Assembly: GCF_003946245.1 (NCBI RefSeq)
Contig: NZ_RHNN01000003.1
Location: 1-64,000, forward strand
DNA from: Levilactobacillus cerevisiae
Lineage (GTDB): Bacteria; Bacillota; Bacilli; Lactobacillales; Lactobacillaceae
Reading direction: 5' to 3'
Length of the DNA stretch: 64,000 nt
This document shows positions 33,972 to 42,603 of the stretch, piece by piece. Under the pieces are notes generated by a model. It did not search any database. It was not told where the DNA came from and saw only the letters and a program-made list of their open reading frames with translations. Positions within the stretch are counted from its first letter, which is position 1. Each line of letters opens with the position of its first letter. A program made the translations under genes and the position numbers.

Positions 33972-35020
33972 GAGCGGCCTCCTGAGTGGACGGATTGATG
34001 GTTGAGATGCAGGGTAACGGATACCGGCTGGCGGTTAACGGTCTTGCCAATCGCAAAGCTAGGTGAGTAGGTATCCGTTTGAATAATGAAGCGTGGGCGG
34101 TGCTTAACCTCGGTGAAGGTCCGACCTACGTATTCCCCAATGATACTGATAGCAACCAGTTGGAAGCCACCTAAGAACCAGAGGGAAGCCATGATAGAAC
34201 TCCAGCCGGTCACGACGGTGCCACGTAGATGCTGCACGAGAATCCAGAGCAACATGGCAAACGCGCCGGTGCAGATGACGAGTCCGGCGTACAGCACGGC
34301 CCGGATGGGTGCCACTGAAAATGACAGCACGCCATTGAGGGCAAAGCGCAACATTTTCCGTAAAGGATATTTAGAGACGCCGGCCTGTCGTGGCTGACGC
34401 TTGTAGTAGAGTTTCGTTGAAGGAAAGCCCAATTGGGGGATGATACCCCGAATAAATGGGTTGCTTTCCTTGCAGGTCATGAGGGCATCAACGACGGGCT
34501 TCGTGAGCAATCGGAAGTCGGAATGGTTTGGCACCAAGTCGACGCCGAGTTTTCCCATGAACCAGTAGAAGCCCTCTGCGGTCGTCCGCTTGAACCAGGA
34601 ATCGGTTGAACGGTCGTTCCGTACGCCGTAAACGACGTCGTAACCAGCATTGGCTTGTTCGACCATGCCAGGAATCAGTGTCGGGTCGTCTTGTAAGTCA
34701 GCGTCAATCGTAATGACGAAGTCTGAGTGAGCGCCAGCCGTCTGCATGCCCCCCATTAAGGCGGCTTCTTGGCCATAGTTCCGACTGAATTTCAGACCGG
34801 TGAATAGCGGATTCTGTTGTGTCAGTTGATCAATTATCAGCCAGGTCCGGTCCTTACTCCCGTCGTCAACGAATAAAATTTTACTGTCAGCGGCAACGGC
34901 CTTTTTCTGAATGAGATCGGTTAAAATGTTTTCCAGAATCGGTGCACTAGTTGGTAATACAGGTTCTTCGTTGTTGCACGGGACCACAATGGTCAACCGT
35001 GGTAAGTGTGTCAGCTTCAT
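33968..35020 (-). CDS. GT2-family undecaprenyl-phosphate glycosyltransferase (GtrB-like)
   Basis: 350 residues. GT2 catalytic domain with LTIVVPCNNEEPVLP, ILFVDDGSKDRTW, the DxD in TIDADLQDD, and a QPRQAGVSKYPLRKM loop typical of GtrB/DPM1-like enzymes. Two C-terminal membrane helices follow (about 235-300). These enzymes move a sugar from UDP-sugar to undecaprenyl phosphate on the cytosolic side. The start at 35020 has GGGGAGA eight nt upstream; the 18 preceding codons (MMKKRRGL...) lack a site. First gene of a two-gene unit. Confidence 0.85.
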   Translation of the reverse strand: MKLTHLPRLTIVVPCNNEEPVLPTSAPILENILTDLIQKKAVAADSKILFVDDGSKDRTWLIIDQLTQQNPLFTGLKFSRNYGQEAALMGGMQTAGAHSDFVITIDADLQDDPTLIPGMVEQANAGYDVVYGVRNDRSTDSWFKRTTAEGFYWFMGKLGVDLVPNHSDFRLLTKPVVDALMTCKESNPFIRGIIPQLGFPSTKLYYKRQPRQAGVSKYPLRKMLRFALNGVLSFSVAPIRAVLYAGLVICTGAFAMLLWILVQHLRGTVVTGWSSIMASLWFLGGFQLVAISIIGEYVGRTFTEVKHRPRFIIQTDTYSPSFAIGKTVNRQPVSVTLHLNHQSVHSGGRS

Positions 35021-35228
35021 ATAAATCGTCTCCCCAAAGATATAAAAGCGTAATCCCCTACGCTTCTTCATCATAAAACATCCTGGCGTTTTAGATAACC
35101 AGAGCGCTCATATTTTAGTAATTTTTAAGGGAGATTAACTTTTCTTGACGCATTTAGTTAGCGCGCGATAATTAAAATCGCTATAATTGGTCTTGTACAT
35201 AAAATAACAAAACGGAGGTTTACCGATT

Positions 35229-35963
35229 ATGGGAAAATTGGATGGAAAAGTTGCAATCATTACCGGTGCTGCACAAGGAATGGGGGCTGCTCACGCGAAA
35301 CTGTTTGTTAGCGAAGGGGCACAAGTCGTCATCACCGACATCAAGGTTGATGAGGGTGAAGCGCTCGCCAAGTCTCTGGGCGATCACGCTCTGTTCATCA
35401 AGCATAACGTGGCCAGCTCTGCTGACTGGGCTCAGGTGGTTCAGACGACCAAAGAGAAATTCGGCCACATTGATATTTTGGTGAACAACGCTGGGATTTC
35501 GTATGCCAAGCGGTTACAAGAGATCACTGAAGACGACTACCTGAAGATTTTCCAGATTAATCAACTGGGAACCTTCCTAGGCTTGCAGGCGGTCGCCAAG
35601 GAAATGGTCGCACAACATTCTGGCTCCATCGTGAACATTTCGTCTCTGAATGGCCTGGTTGGTGGTGCCGTAGGGTATACCGATACGAAGTTTGCCGTCC
35701 GGGGGATGACCAAGGCCGCTGCCGTAGAATTGGCGCCATCTGGCGTCCGGGTTAATTCGGTCCACCCTGGTGTGATTGAAACACCGATGATTTCGCAAGC
35801 GGGATCGGCAGAAATCGTTAAGCAGTTTGCTAAGGCGATTCCACTACGGCGGATTGCGAAGCCAGAAGAAGTGGCTAAGCTGGTTCTCTTTGTTGCCTCA
35901 GACGACGCCAGTTATTCGACTGGCTCCGAATTTGTCGTTGACGGTGGGATGTCTGCACAATAA
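35229..35963 (+). CDS. Short-chain dehydrogenase/reductase
   Basis: 244 residues, classical SDR. Cofactor motif TGAAQGMG; Asp in VVITDIK suggests NAD(H) over NADP(H); NNAG; catalytic Ser in NISSLNG and Y-x3-K in GYTDTKFA; C-terminus DDASYSTGSEFVVDGGMSAQ. Overall layout is close to the lactobacillus R-specific alcohol dehydrogenase and glucose/3-alpha-hydroxysteroid dehydrogenase type; the substrate is not determined. AAAACGGAGG precedes the ATG and a TATAAT lies at 35182-35187. Monocistronic. Confidence 0.88.
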   Translation: MGKLDGKVAIITGAAQGMGAAHAKLFVSEGAQVVITDIKVDEGEALAKSLGDHALFIKHNVASSADWAQVVQTTKEKFGHIDILVNNAGISYAKRLQEITEDDYLKIFQINQLGTFLGLQAVAKEMVAQHSGSIVNISSLNGLVGGAVGYTDTKFAVRGMTKAAAVELAPSGVRVNSVHPGVIETPMISQAGSAEIVKQFAKAIPLRRIAKPEEVAKLVLFVASDDASYSTGSEFVVDGGMSAQ

Positions 35964-36020
35964 TCTTTGGCCTGTCGAGCATGACTTGAAGATTCAATAG
36001 AATGGCTATTTTTGGCCATA

Positions 36021-36064
36021 AAAAGACCGCTGCATAACCTTTACTGGTTCTGCGACGGCCTTTT
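36021..36064. terminator. Bidirectional terminator between the SDR gene and purH
   Basis: AAAAGACCGCTGCATAACC and GGTTCTGCGACGGCCTTTT pair with few mismatches; T-runs on both sides. Confidence 0.85.
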
Positions 36065-36078
36065 CTTGTGGCGTCAAT

Positions 36079-37608
36079 TTAGTGGCGGAAGTGACGGTTA
36101 CCGGTAAATACCAAAGCAATCCCGAACTTGTTCGCCATGTCGATGGATTCTTGATCACGAATACTGCCACCTGGTTCGGCAATGACGGTGATGCCGTGCT
36201 GGGCGGCGTATTCGACACAGTCGGCCATGGGGAAGAAGGCATCGGAGACTAAGACGGCTTGGTCATAGTTAGGCTTGACCTCTGCCTTGCCCACGGCAAT
36301 TTTAACTGCGTCGATACGGTTCATTTGGCCGGGGCCAACCCCCAGTGTTTGGTCGGACGTATTGATGAGAATCGCGTTACTCTTGACGAATTTGATGGCC
36401 TTTAACCCGAAGATAATGCCTGCCAGTTGATCGGCATTGGGTTGGGCGTGGCTGACTACTTGAAAATTAGCGGGGTCATCAAAGACGTTGTCACGTTCCT
36501 GACGGAGAAGACCGCCGCGAACACTGACCAGTTCATCAGCTTCGGGCGCCTTGGCCGTGCTGAAATCAACCGTCAAAAGGCGCAGGTTCTTTTTCTTAGC
36601 CAGCACGTCGTAAGCATCGTCTTCAAAAGCGGGGGCGATGATGATTTCCAAGAAGAGCTTGTGCATCTTGGTTGCCGTTGCCAGATCAACGGGGCGGTTG
36701 AGGACGATGATGCCACCAAAGATCGACATCGAATCGGCTTCGTAGCACTTATCCCAAGCTGTCGAGAGGTCAATGGCGGAGCCAATGCCACAGGGATTCA
36801 TGTGCTTGAGGGCCACGACGGTAGGGTCATCGAACTCGCGAATGAGGCCCAATGCCGCGTCGGCATCCTTGATGTTGTTGAAGGACAAGGGCTTACCGTG
36901 GAGTTGATTGGCGGCCGCAATTGAGTACGGCGTCGGTTCGCAGTCTTCGTAAAAGGTGGCGGTTTGTTGCGGATTTTCCCCGTAACGCAACGCCTGTTTA
37001 CGTTGGTAGGTCAACGTTAACGTCTCAGGCTTCGCTTCATCAGTTAAGTAGTTGGCAATCAGGGCATCGTAGTGGGCGGTGTGGTGGAAAACCTTTGCCG
37101 CCAGGTGCTTACGGAGTCGTAAGTCGTCAGTCTTTTCGGCGAGCGCGTGCCCGACCTGATCATAATCGGCGGGATCACAGACGACCAGAACGTCCGCGTA
37201 GTTCTTGGCAGCGGCCCGAATTAAAGAAGGCCCACCGATATCGATCTGTTCGACGGCAGCGGCTAGCGTGACGTCTGGTTGGGCAATGGTTGCCGCAAAT
37301 GGGTAGAGGTTGACACAAACCAAGTCAATTGGCTTAATGTCGTGTTCCACCAACGTTTGTTGATGTTCAGGATTGTCGCGTTTAGCCAAGATTCCCCCGA
37401 AAACTAAGGGATTCAGTGTCTTGACCCGGCCGTCTAACATTTCTGGAAAATGGGTTACTGCTTCAATCGGGGTGACCGGCAAGCCAGCTTGAGCCAACAC
37501 AGCCTGGGTCCCACCAGTCGAAACGATTTCAAAGTCTTGAGCAAGCAACATTTTGGCGAATTCAACTAAACCAGTCTTATCAGAAACACTTAACAATGCA
37601 CGGCGCAT
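36079..37608 (-). CDS. purH: Bifunctional AICAR transformylase/IMP cyclohydrolase
   Basis: 509 residues, normal length. The N-terminal MGS-like IMP cyclohydrolase domain ([31 protein letters not shown]) is followed by the AICAR transformylase domain with KHMNPCGIG and [16 protein letters not shown]. It catalyses the last two steps of purine synthesis (AICAR to FAICAR to IMP). It stands alone, with terminator 36021-36064 downstream and no purD/purN/purM beside it, unlike the usual pur operon. Promoter TTGATT-17 nt-TATGAT at 37644-37672; a PurBox-like palindrome lies just upstream. Confidence 0.95.
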   Translation of the reverse strand: MRRALLSVSDKTGLVEFAKMLLAQDFEIVSTGGTQAVLAQAGLPVTPIEAVTHFPEMLDGRVKTLNPLVFGGILAKRDNPEHQQTLVEHDIKPIDLVCVNLYPFAATIAQPDVTLAAAVEQIDIGGPSLIRAAAKNYADVLVVCDPADYDQVGHALAEKTDDLRLRKHLAAKVFHHTAHYDALIANYLTDEAKPETLTLTYQRKQALRYGENPQQTATFYEDCEPTPYSIAAANQLHGKPLSFNNIKDADAALGLIREFDDPTVVALKHMNPCGIGSAIDLSTAWDKCYEADSMSIFGGIIVLNRPVDLATATKMHKLFLEIIIAPAFEDDAYDVLAKKKNLRLLTVDFSTAKAPEADELVSVRGGLLRQERDNVFDDPANFQVVSHAQPNADQLAGIIFGLKAIKFVKSNAILINTSDQTLGVGPGQMNRIDAVKIAVGKAEVKPNYDQAVLVSDAFFPMADCVEYAAQHGITVIAEPGGSIRDQESIDMANKFGIALVFTGNRHFRH

Positions 37609-37643
37609 ACGGGAGCCTCCTAGTTGTATTTTTGCGTACCCCC

Positions 37644-37672
37644 ATCATACGTGAATTTCTCTGAACAATCAA
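37644..37672 (-). promoter_or_regulatory. purH promoter
   Basis: On the minus strand TTGATT and TATGAT are spaced 17 nt, about 40 nt before the purH ribosome site (TAGGAGG). Confidence 0.7.
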
Positions 37673-37690
37673 CGGGAACAAAATATAAAT

Positions 37691-37705
37691 ATTCGTATAT
37701 CGAAT
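37691..37705 (-). promoter_or_regulatory. PurBox-like palindrome upstream of purH
   Basis: ATTCGTATATCGAAT is a 15-nt palindrome. On the minus strand ATATACGAATATT matches 11 of 13 positions of the PurR box AWWWCCGAACWWT. It lies about 20 bp upstream of the -35. Confidence 0.4.
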
Positions 37706-37715
37706 TACTTTCACG

Positions 37716-37941
37716 TTGATAAGGTCAATTAATAAATATAATTGTAATTAAACGTGAACAATCCGTTAATGGTGACCAGGCCATAGCTGAATCCCGCGTT
37801 CTTCGTGTCTGGTGGCAAGCAACTTAGTCCTTTTCCAGGGCAAATCGTCTATTTGGTTGTTTCGCCAGCCTAACCGTTCTGCTGGCGGATGGTCACGACT
37901 ATCGTTGATTTAACGGCGTTCCTGTAATAAATATAATTGTA
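37716..37941 (+). promoter_or_regulatory. Duplicated promoter-like segment upstream of the muramidase
   Basis: TAATAAATATAATTGTA occurs identically at 37730-37746 and 37925-37941, each containing TATAAT and each preceded by CGTTGAT (37715 and 37904) and followed by AAACGTG. The -35/-10 spacing is 15 nt for the first and 21 nt for the second, so their strengths may differ. Also GTGACCA and TGGTCAC are inverted between them. Confidence 0.5.
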
Positions 37942-38017
37942 AAACGTGGTAACTGAACTGCAATCACCCTGTTACGGAATGCACATTTTAAAAGCCTATG
38001 GTTAAGCAAGATTGCGA

Positions 38018-38078
38018 AACGAGGTGGTGCCACAATTACGGAGGAGTCAACGTCCCGGGGAGATTTGCGGGACGACCA
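38018..38078 (+). promoter_or_regulatory. Possible decayed T-box-like 3' segment
   Basis: GAGGTGGTGCCAC resembles the T-box core AGGGTGGTACCGCG, and 20 nt later CGTCCC (38051-38056) pairs with GGGACG (38069-38074), the usual T-box terminator pair. No T-run follows and no specifier loop could be placed, so it is probably a relic or a chance match. Confidence 0.3.
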
Positions 38079-38121
38079 GAGAGTCGGGGAGACCAAATTT
38101 AGATAGGGAAGTGCCAAAAAT

Positions 38122-39573
38122 ATGTCGAGTAAACAGTCATGGACGAAGCGGTTGGCGCGAACAATCGTTGCGGCGAGCGCACTCGCCTGTATCGCGGTTG
38201 CTGGCAGTCAAACCGTTGCCCACGCCAGTACCTTAGCGATTCCAGATATTTCTGAGTGGCAAGGGAAGTTAACCGCCAGTCAGGTCGCTAATTTAAAGAG
38301 TCAGGTGTCCTTTGTGATCAACCGGCGGCAGTACGGGTCGTCGTATACCGATCTTTATGCCACCAACAACACGGCGTTGTACGTGAAATACGGGATTCCG
38401 TTTGGTGAGTACGATTACGCCCGGTTTACCAGTGCCGCCAGCGCCAAGACTGAGGCCAAGGATTTCTACGACCGGTCGAACAAGAGCGCTAAATTTTACG
38501 TCTTAGATTTTGAAGAAAACGATGTCACTTCAGGGACCACCAACGCGGCCGTCAAGGCGTGGTACGACGAAATGAGTGCGTTGACCAACAAGAAGTTAGT
38601 CTTCTACTCTTACCAATCGTTTGCGACGAGCTATGCCAATACGGCCCGCCAGAGCTTCGATGCCCAGTGGATCGCTAACTATTCATCGACGCCGACGATT
38701 TCATACGCACTCTGGCAGTACACGGATAACAATTACCTGTCCGCGCTGGGCGAATACACGGACAACAGTAAGGCCGTAACGACCGTTCACCCCATTACCT
38801 GGTGGACGGATGGCGTGACCACGGCGTTGGCTGACACGTCGACGAGCACCAGTGCCACGAGTTCTAGTTCCACGAGTTCCACTGACACCACGAGTTCGAC
38901 GACTGCATCGACGTCAACCAGCACGGCAGCGACCAGCTATGCCTACAGCGGGTACAAGGCTGGCCAACACATCTACCTACATAAGGGGGCAACCACCTAT
39001 ACCGATGGGTCGGCAATTGCCGCTGCGGACCGGCAGAAGTTTTACAGCATTTCTAAGGTGAAGAGCGTGACGAGTGACAAGTCGAAACAGGCGCTCTACA
39101 TCAGTTCGTTGGGCAAATGGGTGCTGTCACAGGATGCGACGGGGTATTGGGTCGGTCAACATGGGTCCTTTAACTTGAAACACAAATTGTATATTTATTC
39201 GGATGTGAACTTAAAGACTAAAAAGGGCAGTTACTACGTTGCTGGCGATACCGTTGCCGGTAAAGTGGTCAAGGCATCCAGTGGCCAATCGTACCGGATT
39301 AAAACGAAACTGGGTTACATTTCCGGGAACACCCAGTATTCAGACCATGCCTACTACGAATCATTGGGATCGAGCACCAGCGTCAAGACGACCAAGAAGT
39401 TGTATGAATATTCGAAATCCTCGTTTGCCAAGTCTAGTCGGTCAACGGCCGTTAGCAAGGGTACCACGCTGAAGGTCACTGGGATTAAGAAACGGTCGTC
39501 TGGTTCCCGTTACTTCGTGTTGAGCAATGGTAAATACGTGACGGCACTGGCTAGCTACGTTACGGAAAAATAA
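38122..39573 (+). CDS. Secreted GH25 muramidase with C-terminal wall-binding repeats
   Basis: 483 residues. Signal peptide (residues 1-36, ending AHAST). GH25 catalytic domain (about 40-230) with IPDISEWQGKL at the start and the acidic pair in YVLDFEEN; these enzymes cut the MurNAc-GlcNAc bond of peptidoglycan. A Ser/Thr linker of about 50 residues follows, then repeats (HIYLHKGATTYTDGSAI, KLYIYSDVNLKTKKGSYYV, KLYEYSKSSFAKSS, YFVLSNGKYVTALASYV) that resemble SLAP/DUF5776 wall-binding units. Likely an autolysin. Followed 20 nt later by a co-directional exported protein. Confidence 0.88.
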   Translation: MSSKQSWTKRLARTIVAASALACIAVAGSQTVAHASTLAIPDISEWQGKLTASQVANLKSQVSFVINRRQYGSSYTDLYATNNTALYVKYGIPFGEYDYARFTSAASAKTEAKDFYDRSNKSAKFYVLDFEENDVTSGTTNAAVKAWYDEMSALTNKKLVFYSYQSFATSYANTARQSFDAQWIANYSSTPTISYALWQYTDNNYLSALGEYTDNSKAVTTVHPITWWTDGVTTALADTSTSTSATSSSSTSSTDTTSSTTASTSTSTAATSYAYSGYKAGQHIYLHKGATTYTDGSAIAAADRQKFYSISKVKSVTSDKSKQALYISSLGKWVLSQDATGYWVGQHGSFNLKHKLYIYSDVNLKTKKGSYYVAGDTVAGKVVKASSGQSYRIKTKLGYISGNTQYSDHAYYESLGSSTSVKTTKKLYEYSKSSFAKSSRSTAVSKGTTLKVTGIKKRSSGSRYFVLSNGKYVTALASYVTEK

Positions 39574-39593
39574 CCGAAAGAAGTTGAATAGAT

Positions 39594-40238
39594 ATGCAAC
39601 GTAAAACGAAAATCATTACGACCGTCACCACAGCCTTGGCCTTACTTGCTTTGGGCTCTGGCACGGCGTTAGAAATTCACGCGGCCAATGACGTCAGCTC
39701 CGTCAGTCAGACGACCGCGCCAACCACGGCGACCGCGGATGGGACCAAGCTCACCGCCGACAGTGCCAGTGGGACCAAGAGTAATTACAAGGTGAAATAC
39801 AAGGCCAGTGGCGACCAGTCAGCAACCTACCAGAAGACCACGTACGGCAGTACCAATACGGCGGCCAGCCAGGTCGATTACGTGGGCAGCAACACCCAAG
39901 GGACCACGGTTAACTTAAACAACGGGACGACCGCCGTGATTCAAGGCACCATGGGGCACACTTACGTCCACTGGAACAAGGGTGATTGGTCCGTCACCGC
40001 CGTTACCAGTAACGCCGACGCGAGTGGGACCCCGACCCAATTTGCCAAGCAGGTCAACAGTCAAATTACCAAATCTGGTCTGCCAAGTAGCGCGGATACT
40101 GGCGCGATTACTGTTTACAGTCAGGCGGATAGTGACGAGACGAACTCGGTGACTTGGCAGGAGGGGAAGCAGGTGTACCAAGTCAGCGGCACCACCGCCG
40201 ACGCCACAGTCAAGGTCGCCCAAAACGCTGATAACTAG
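39594..40238 (+). CDS. Secreted hypothetical protein, co-transcribed with the muramidase
   Basis: 214 residues. Signal peptide (residues 1-30, ending IHAAN), then a Thr/Ser/Asp-rich segment (about 31-75) and a folded part with TYVHWNKGDWSVTAVTSN and SVTWQEGKQVYQVSG. No recognised domain or anchor. Its position 20 nt after the muramidase gene with GAAAGAAG as ribosome site suggests an operon and perhaps a role with that enzyme. Confidence 0.65.
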   Translation: MQRKTKIITTVTTALALLALGSGTALEIHAANDVSSVSQTTAPTTATADGTKLTADSASGTKSNYKVKYKASGDQSATYQKTTYGSTNTAASQVDYVGSNTQGTTVNLNNGTTAVIQGTMGHTYVHWNKGDWSVTAVTSNADASGTPTQFAKQVNSQITKSGLPSSADTGAITVYSQADSDETNSVTWQEGKQVYQVSGTTADATVKVAQNADN

Positions 40239-40270
40239 TGCTTGGTTGGTCCTTTGCAGCGCCTTAGCAC

Positions 40271-40420
40271 GTGTTAAAAATAGGCCGGAACGCTATGGGC
40301 GGACGGTCAGAGCCGAAGAGCGGTCTCTAACCTCGCTTTGAGCCGAAAATCACGTCTCAAAGACGCCATTTTCTGAGGAGAACACTCAGAAAATCCCATG
40401 GCTGAGCCTATTTTTAACAC
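40271..40420 (+). repeat. Structured intergenic repeat, copy D
   Basis: 150 bp. GTGTTAAAAATAGGC and GCCTATTTTTAACAC are perfect 15-bp inverted ends. Internal hairpins: GACGGTC/GAGCGGTC region, CTTTGAG..CTCAAAG, and TTTTCTGAG..CTCAGAAAA. No ORF of note. It lies 33 nt after the exported-protein stop. Confidence 0.85.
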
Positions 40421-40548
40421 GCACACGGCTGACACGGTCCGAACCAATCACGTTGTCGCTGGCATTGGCCGACAGAACTGTGGCTATGTATTTAACAGAG
40501 TGTGGGATGGCCATGTGGTTGTAATGATATGTGAGCTGGCGCCTTGCC

Positions 40549-40702
40549 GGGCGGAGAAAATAGGCCGGAACGCTGTGGGCGGACGGTCAGAGCCGAAGGG
40601 CGGTCTCTAACCTCGCTTTGAGCCGAAAGGCGCGTCTCAAAGACGCTATTTTCTGAGGAAAGCACTCAGAAAATCCCACGGCTGAGCCTATTTTCTCCGC
40701 CC
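40549..40702 (+). repeat. Structured intergenic repeat, copy E
   Basis: 154 bp. Ends GGGCGGAGAAAATAGGC and GCCTATTTTCTCCGCCC are perfect over 17 bp but differ from those of copy D. The interior is about 90% identical to copy D by eye, in the same orientation, 130 bp away. Confidence 0.85.
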
Positions 40703-40823
40703 TATCGGCTGACATGGTTGTGACCAGCGACAGGGTGGTTGCGTTTTGAGCGACTGAACTGTGGCTGTGTTCTGAACGGGTAGGTCTCTCAGCGCATTGT
40801 CGTCCAAAAAAATATAGACTATC

Positions 40824-40866
40824 AAATGGTGATTCACCAGCTCAAAACTGGTGAGTCACCATTTTC
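40824..40866 (+). terminator. Strong orphan terminator hairpin
   Basis: AAATGGTGATTCACCAG and CTGGTGAGTCACCATTT, one mismatch, followed by TTCG. No gene ends within 550 bp upstream on either strand, so it may end a transcript of the repeat region or a small RNA. Confidence 0.7.
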
Positions 40867-40964
40867 GTCTCACAAAATCACAAAACCCTACGAAGAATGC
40901 CGGCTGACTAGCTTTTCCGGGAAGGCCACCGTAAATAATTTAACTATGGTGAGCGATAGCCGGA

Positions 40965-41136
40965 GCTGGGCAGATTCACCGTCCTGTGTCGGTGGTGTTA
41001 GACCGGGTGGGCTGTTCCCGGCCTTACAGCACGGGACGTGCTTGGAAACTCGCGTACCGTAGCGAGGTTTCAAGCCGAGCTGGAGGACCGTTTCTCAGGC
41101 CGGAAGCGGTCCCCATAGGCGGTGTGTCTGCCCAGC
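40965..41136 (-). repeat. Structured intergenic repeat, copy F
   Basis: GCTGGGCAGA and TCTGCCCAGC are perfect ends. Interior hairpins CCGGG..CCCGG, GAAACTCGCG..CGAGGTTTC and GGACCG..CGGTCC, in reverse order to copies G-I. Confidence 0.75.
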
Positions 41137-41252
41137 GGAGGCGGCAAGCGCAAACATAACACAAATTATTTTGGCTTTCCGCGAAAAATAGCTAGTCACC
41201 GGCGTTCGTGAGCCTTAAACTAGAGCTATGCCTATTAACGGGAGGGGTCGCA

Positions 41253-42422
41253 TTGAAGAACTTGCGTCAGCCTGAATCAGGAATCTCCTGGTTCTACCAA
41301 CGATTTTTAAATAATCATATTACGATTTTGCTCTTAAATATTTTTCTCTTACTGCTGGTCTTGAACGAACTCATGCAAAATGCCTGGATCCTCACACCAG
41401 TTTGGAAATTCATCGGGATTACCATGCCAGCCATCGTGGTGGCGGGGATTCTGTTTTACGTCCTGGATCCGTTCGTCCATTTCATGGAACGGCGGTTTCA
41501 CTTACAATCGGTGCTGGCGATTGCGGTGGCGATTCTCCTGACGGTCGGCATCATTGTGATCATTTTTCTCAATTTAATTCCATTTCTCACCAAGCAAACG
41601 TCCGGCATCATTGGCGCCTTGCCGCAGTTTGCCAATGACATGCTGCACAACATCAATCACCTGAACCAGGAGCACCACTGGCTGTCCAACAGCAACCTGG
41701 CGGACATCAACGACCGCGTGTCGACCTACTTTTCCAAACGGGGGCTGAACCTGCTGACCGGTACGTTGAGTTCGCTAGGGAACGTGGTGACCACGGTCAG
41801 TGACTGGATCATTACGATTATCACGGCGCCGCTGGTTCTGTTCTTCATGTTGAAGGATGGCTCGCGCTTTCCCCATTACATTAGTCAAGTGGTACCAACA
41901 GCGTACCGAGCCCGGTTTATCACGATGCTCGATCAGATGAACGTCAAGGTCAGTTCCTATGTTCGGGGGCAGCTGACCGTTGCCTTGTGTGTGTTGATTA
42001 TTTTCACGACTGGGTATTCGATCATCGGGCTGCGTTACGCGCTTTTGATTGGGTTGTTAGCCGGGCCACTGAATTTGATTCCGTATTTCGGGTCGGCCAT
42101 CGCGCTGATTCCGGCGCTGATCATCGGGGTGGTGACGAGCCCCTCCATGTTGATTGGGGTCGTCATCGTCTACCTGATTGAGTGGGTGTTGGAAACGCAG
42201 GTCCTGTCGCCACTCATCATGGGGAACAGCCTGGCGATGCACCCAATTACCATTGTGTTTGTCCTGCTAGCTGGAGGAAAAATGTTCGGCCTGATCGGCG
42301 TGATCTTTGGTGTTCCAGGGTTTGCCGTCCTCAAAGTGTTAGCAACGACGGTGTTCCAATGGTATCAAGAGTATTCCGCGCTGTATCCGGACGTTTTACC
42401 ACCGGACGAGCTCGAGCCTTAA
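41253..42422 (+). CDS. AI-2E family transporter
   Basis: 389 residues with eight predicted helices. The C-terminal signature (GPLNLIPYFGSAIALIPALI, then VLSPLIMGNSLAMHPITIVF and GVIFGVPGFAVLKV) is characteristic of the AI-2E (formerly PerM/YdiK/TqsA) family, whose members export small molecules or act as Na+/H+ antiporters; an AI-2 role is not established for most. The start is TTG at 41253 with GGGAGGGG 5 nt upstream; the open frame from 41208 (MSLKLELC) has no ribosome site. Monocistronic, with a terminator after it. Confidence 0.85.
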   Translation: MKNLRQPESGISWFYQRFLNNHITILLLNIFLLLLVLNELMQNAWILTPVWKFIGITMPAIVVAGILFYVLDPFVHFMERRFHLQSVLAIAVAILLTVGIIVIIFLNLIPFLTKQTSGIIGALPQFANDMLHNINHLNQEHHWLSNSNLADINDRVSTYFSKRGLNLLTGTLSSLGNVVTTVSDWIITIITAPLVLFFMLKDGSRFPHYISQVVPTAYRARFITMLDQMNVKVSSYVRGQLTVALCVLIIFTTGYSIIGLRYALLIGLLAGPLNLIPYFGSAIALIPALIIGVVTSPSMLIGVVIVYLIEWVLETQVLSPLIMGNSLAMHPITIVFVLLAGGKMFGLIGVIFGVPGFAVLKVLATTVFQWYQEYSALYPDVLPPDELEP

Positions 42423-42461
42423 CGTTTTATTAACCTGGCTATTTCCAGCGAAATAGGTGCT

Positions 42462-42500
42462 AAACGGCGTGACCATTACGGTTAACGCCGTTTTTATTTT
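42462..42500 (+). terminator. Terminator of the AI-2E gene
   Basis: AAACGGCGT and ACGCCGTTT pair, followed by TTATTTT. Confidence 0.85.
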
Positions 42501-42603
42501 GCCGGTGTTTCACAGTTAGTTTGGGGAACCGCCCAACTTTAAGCTTCCGCAAAGCCCCCTTTGCCATACTCGTTAGCATGATATGAAATGGAGGCGACCC
42601 TGA

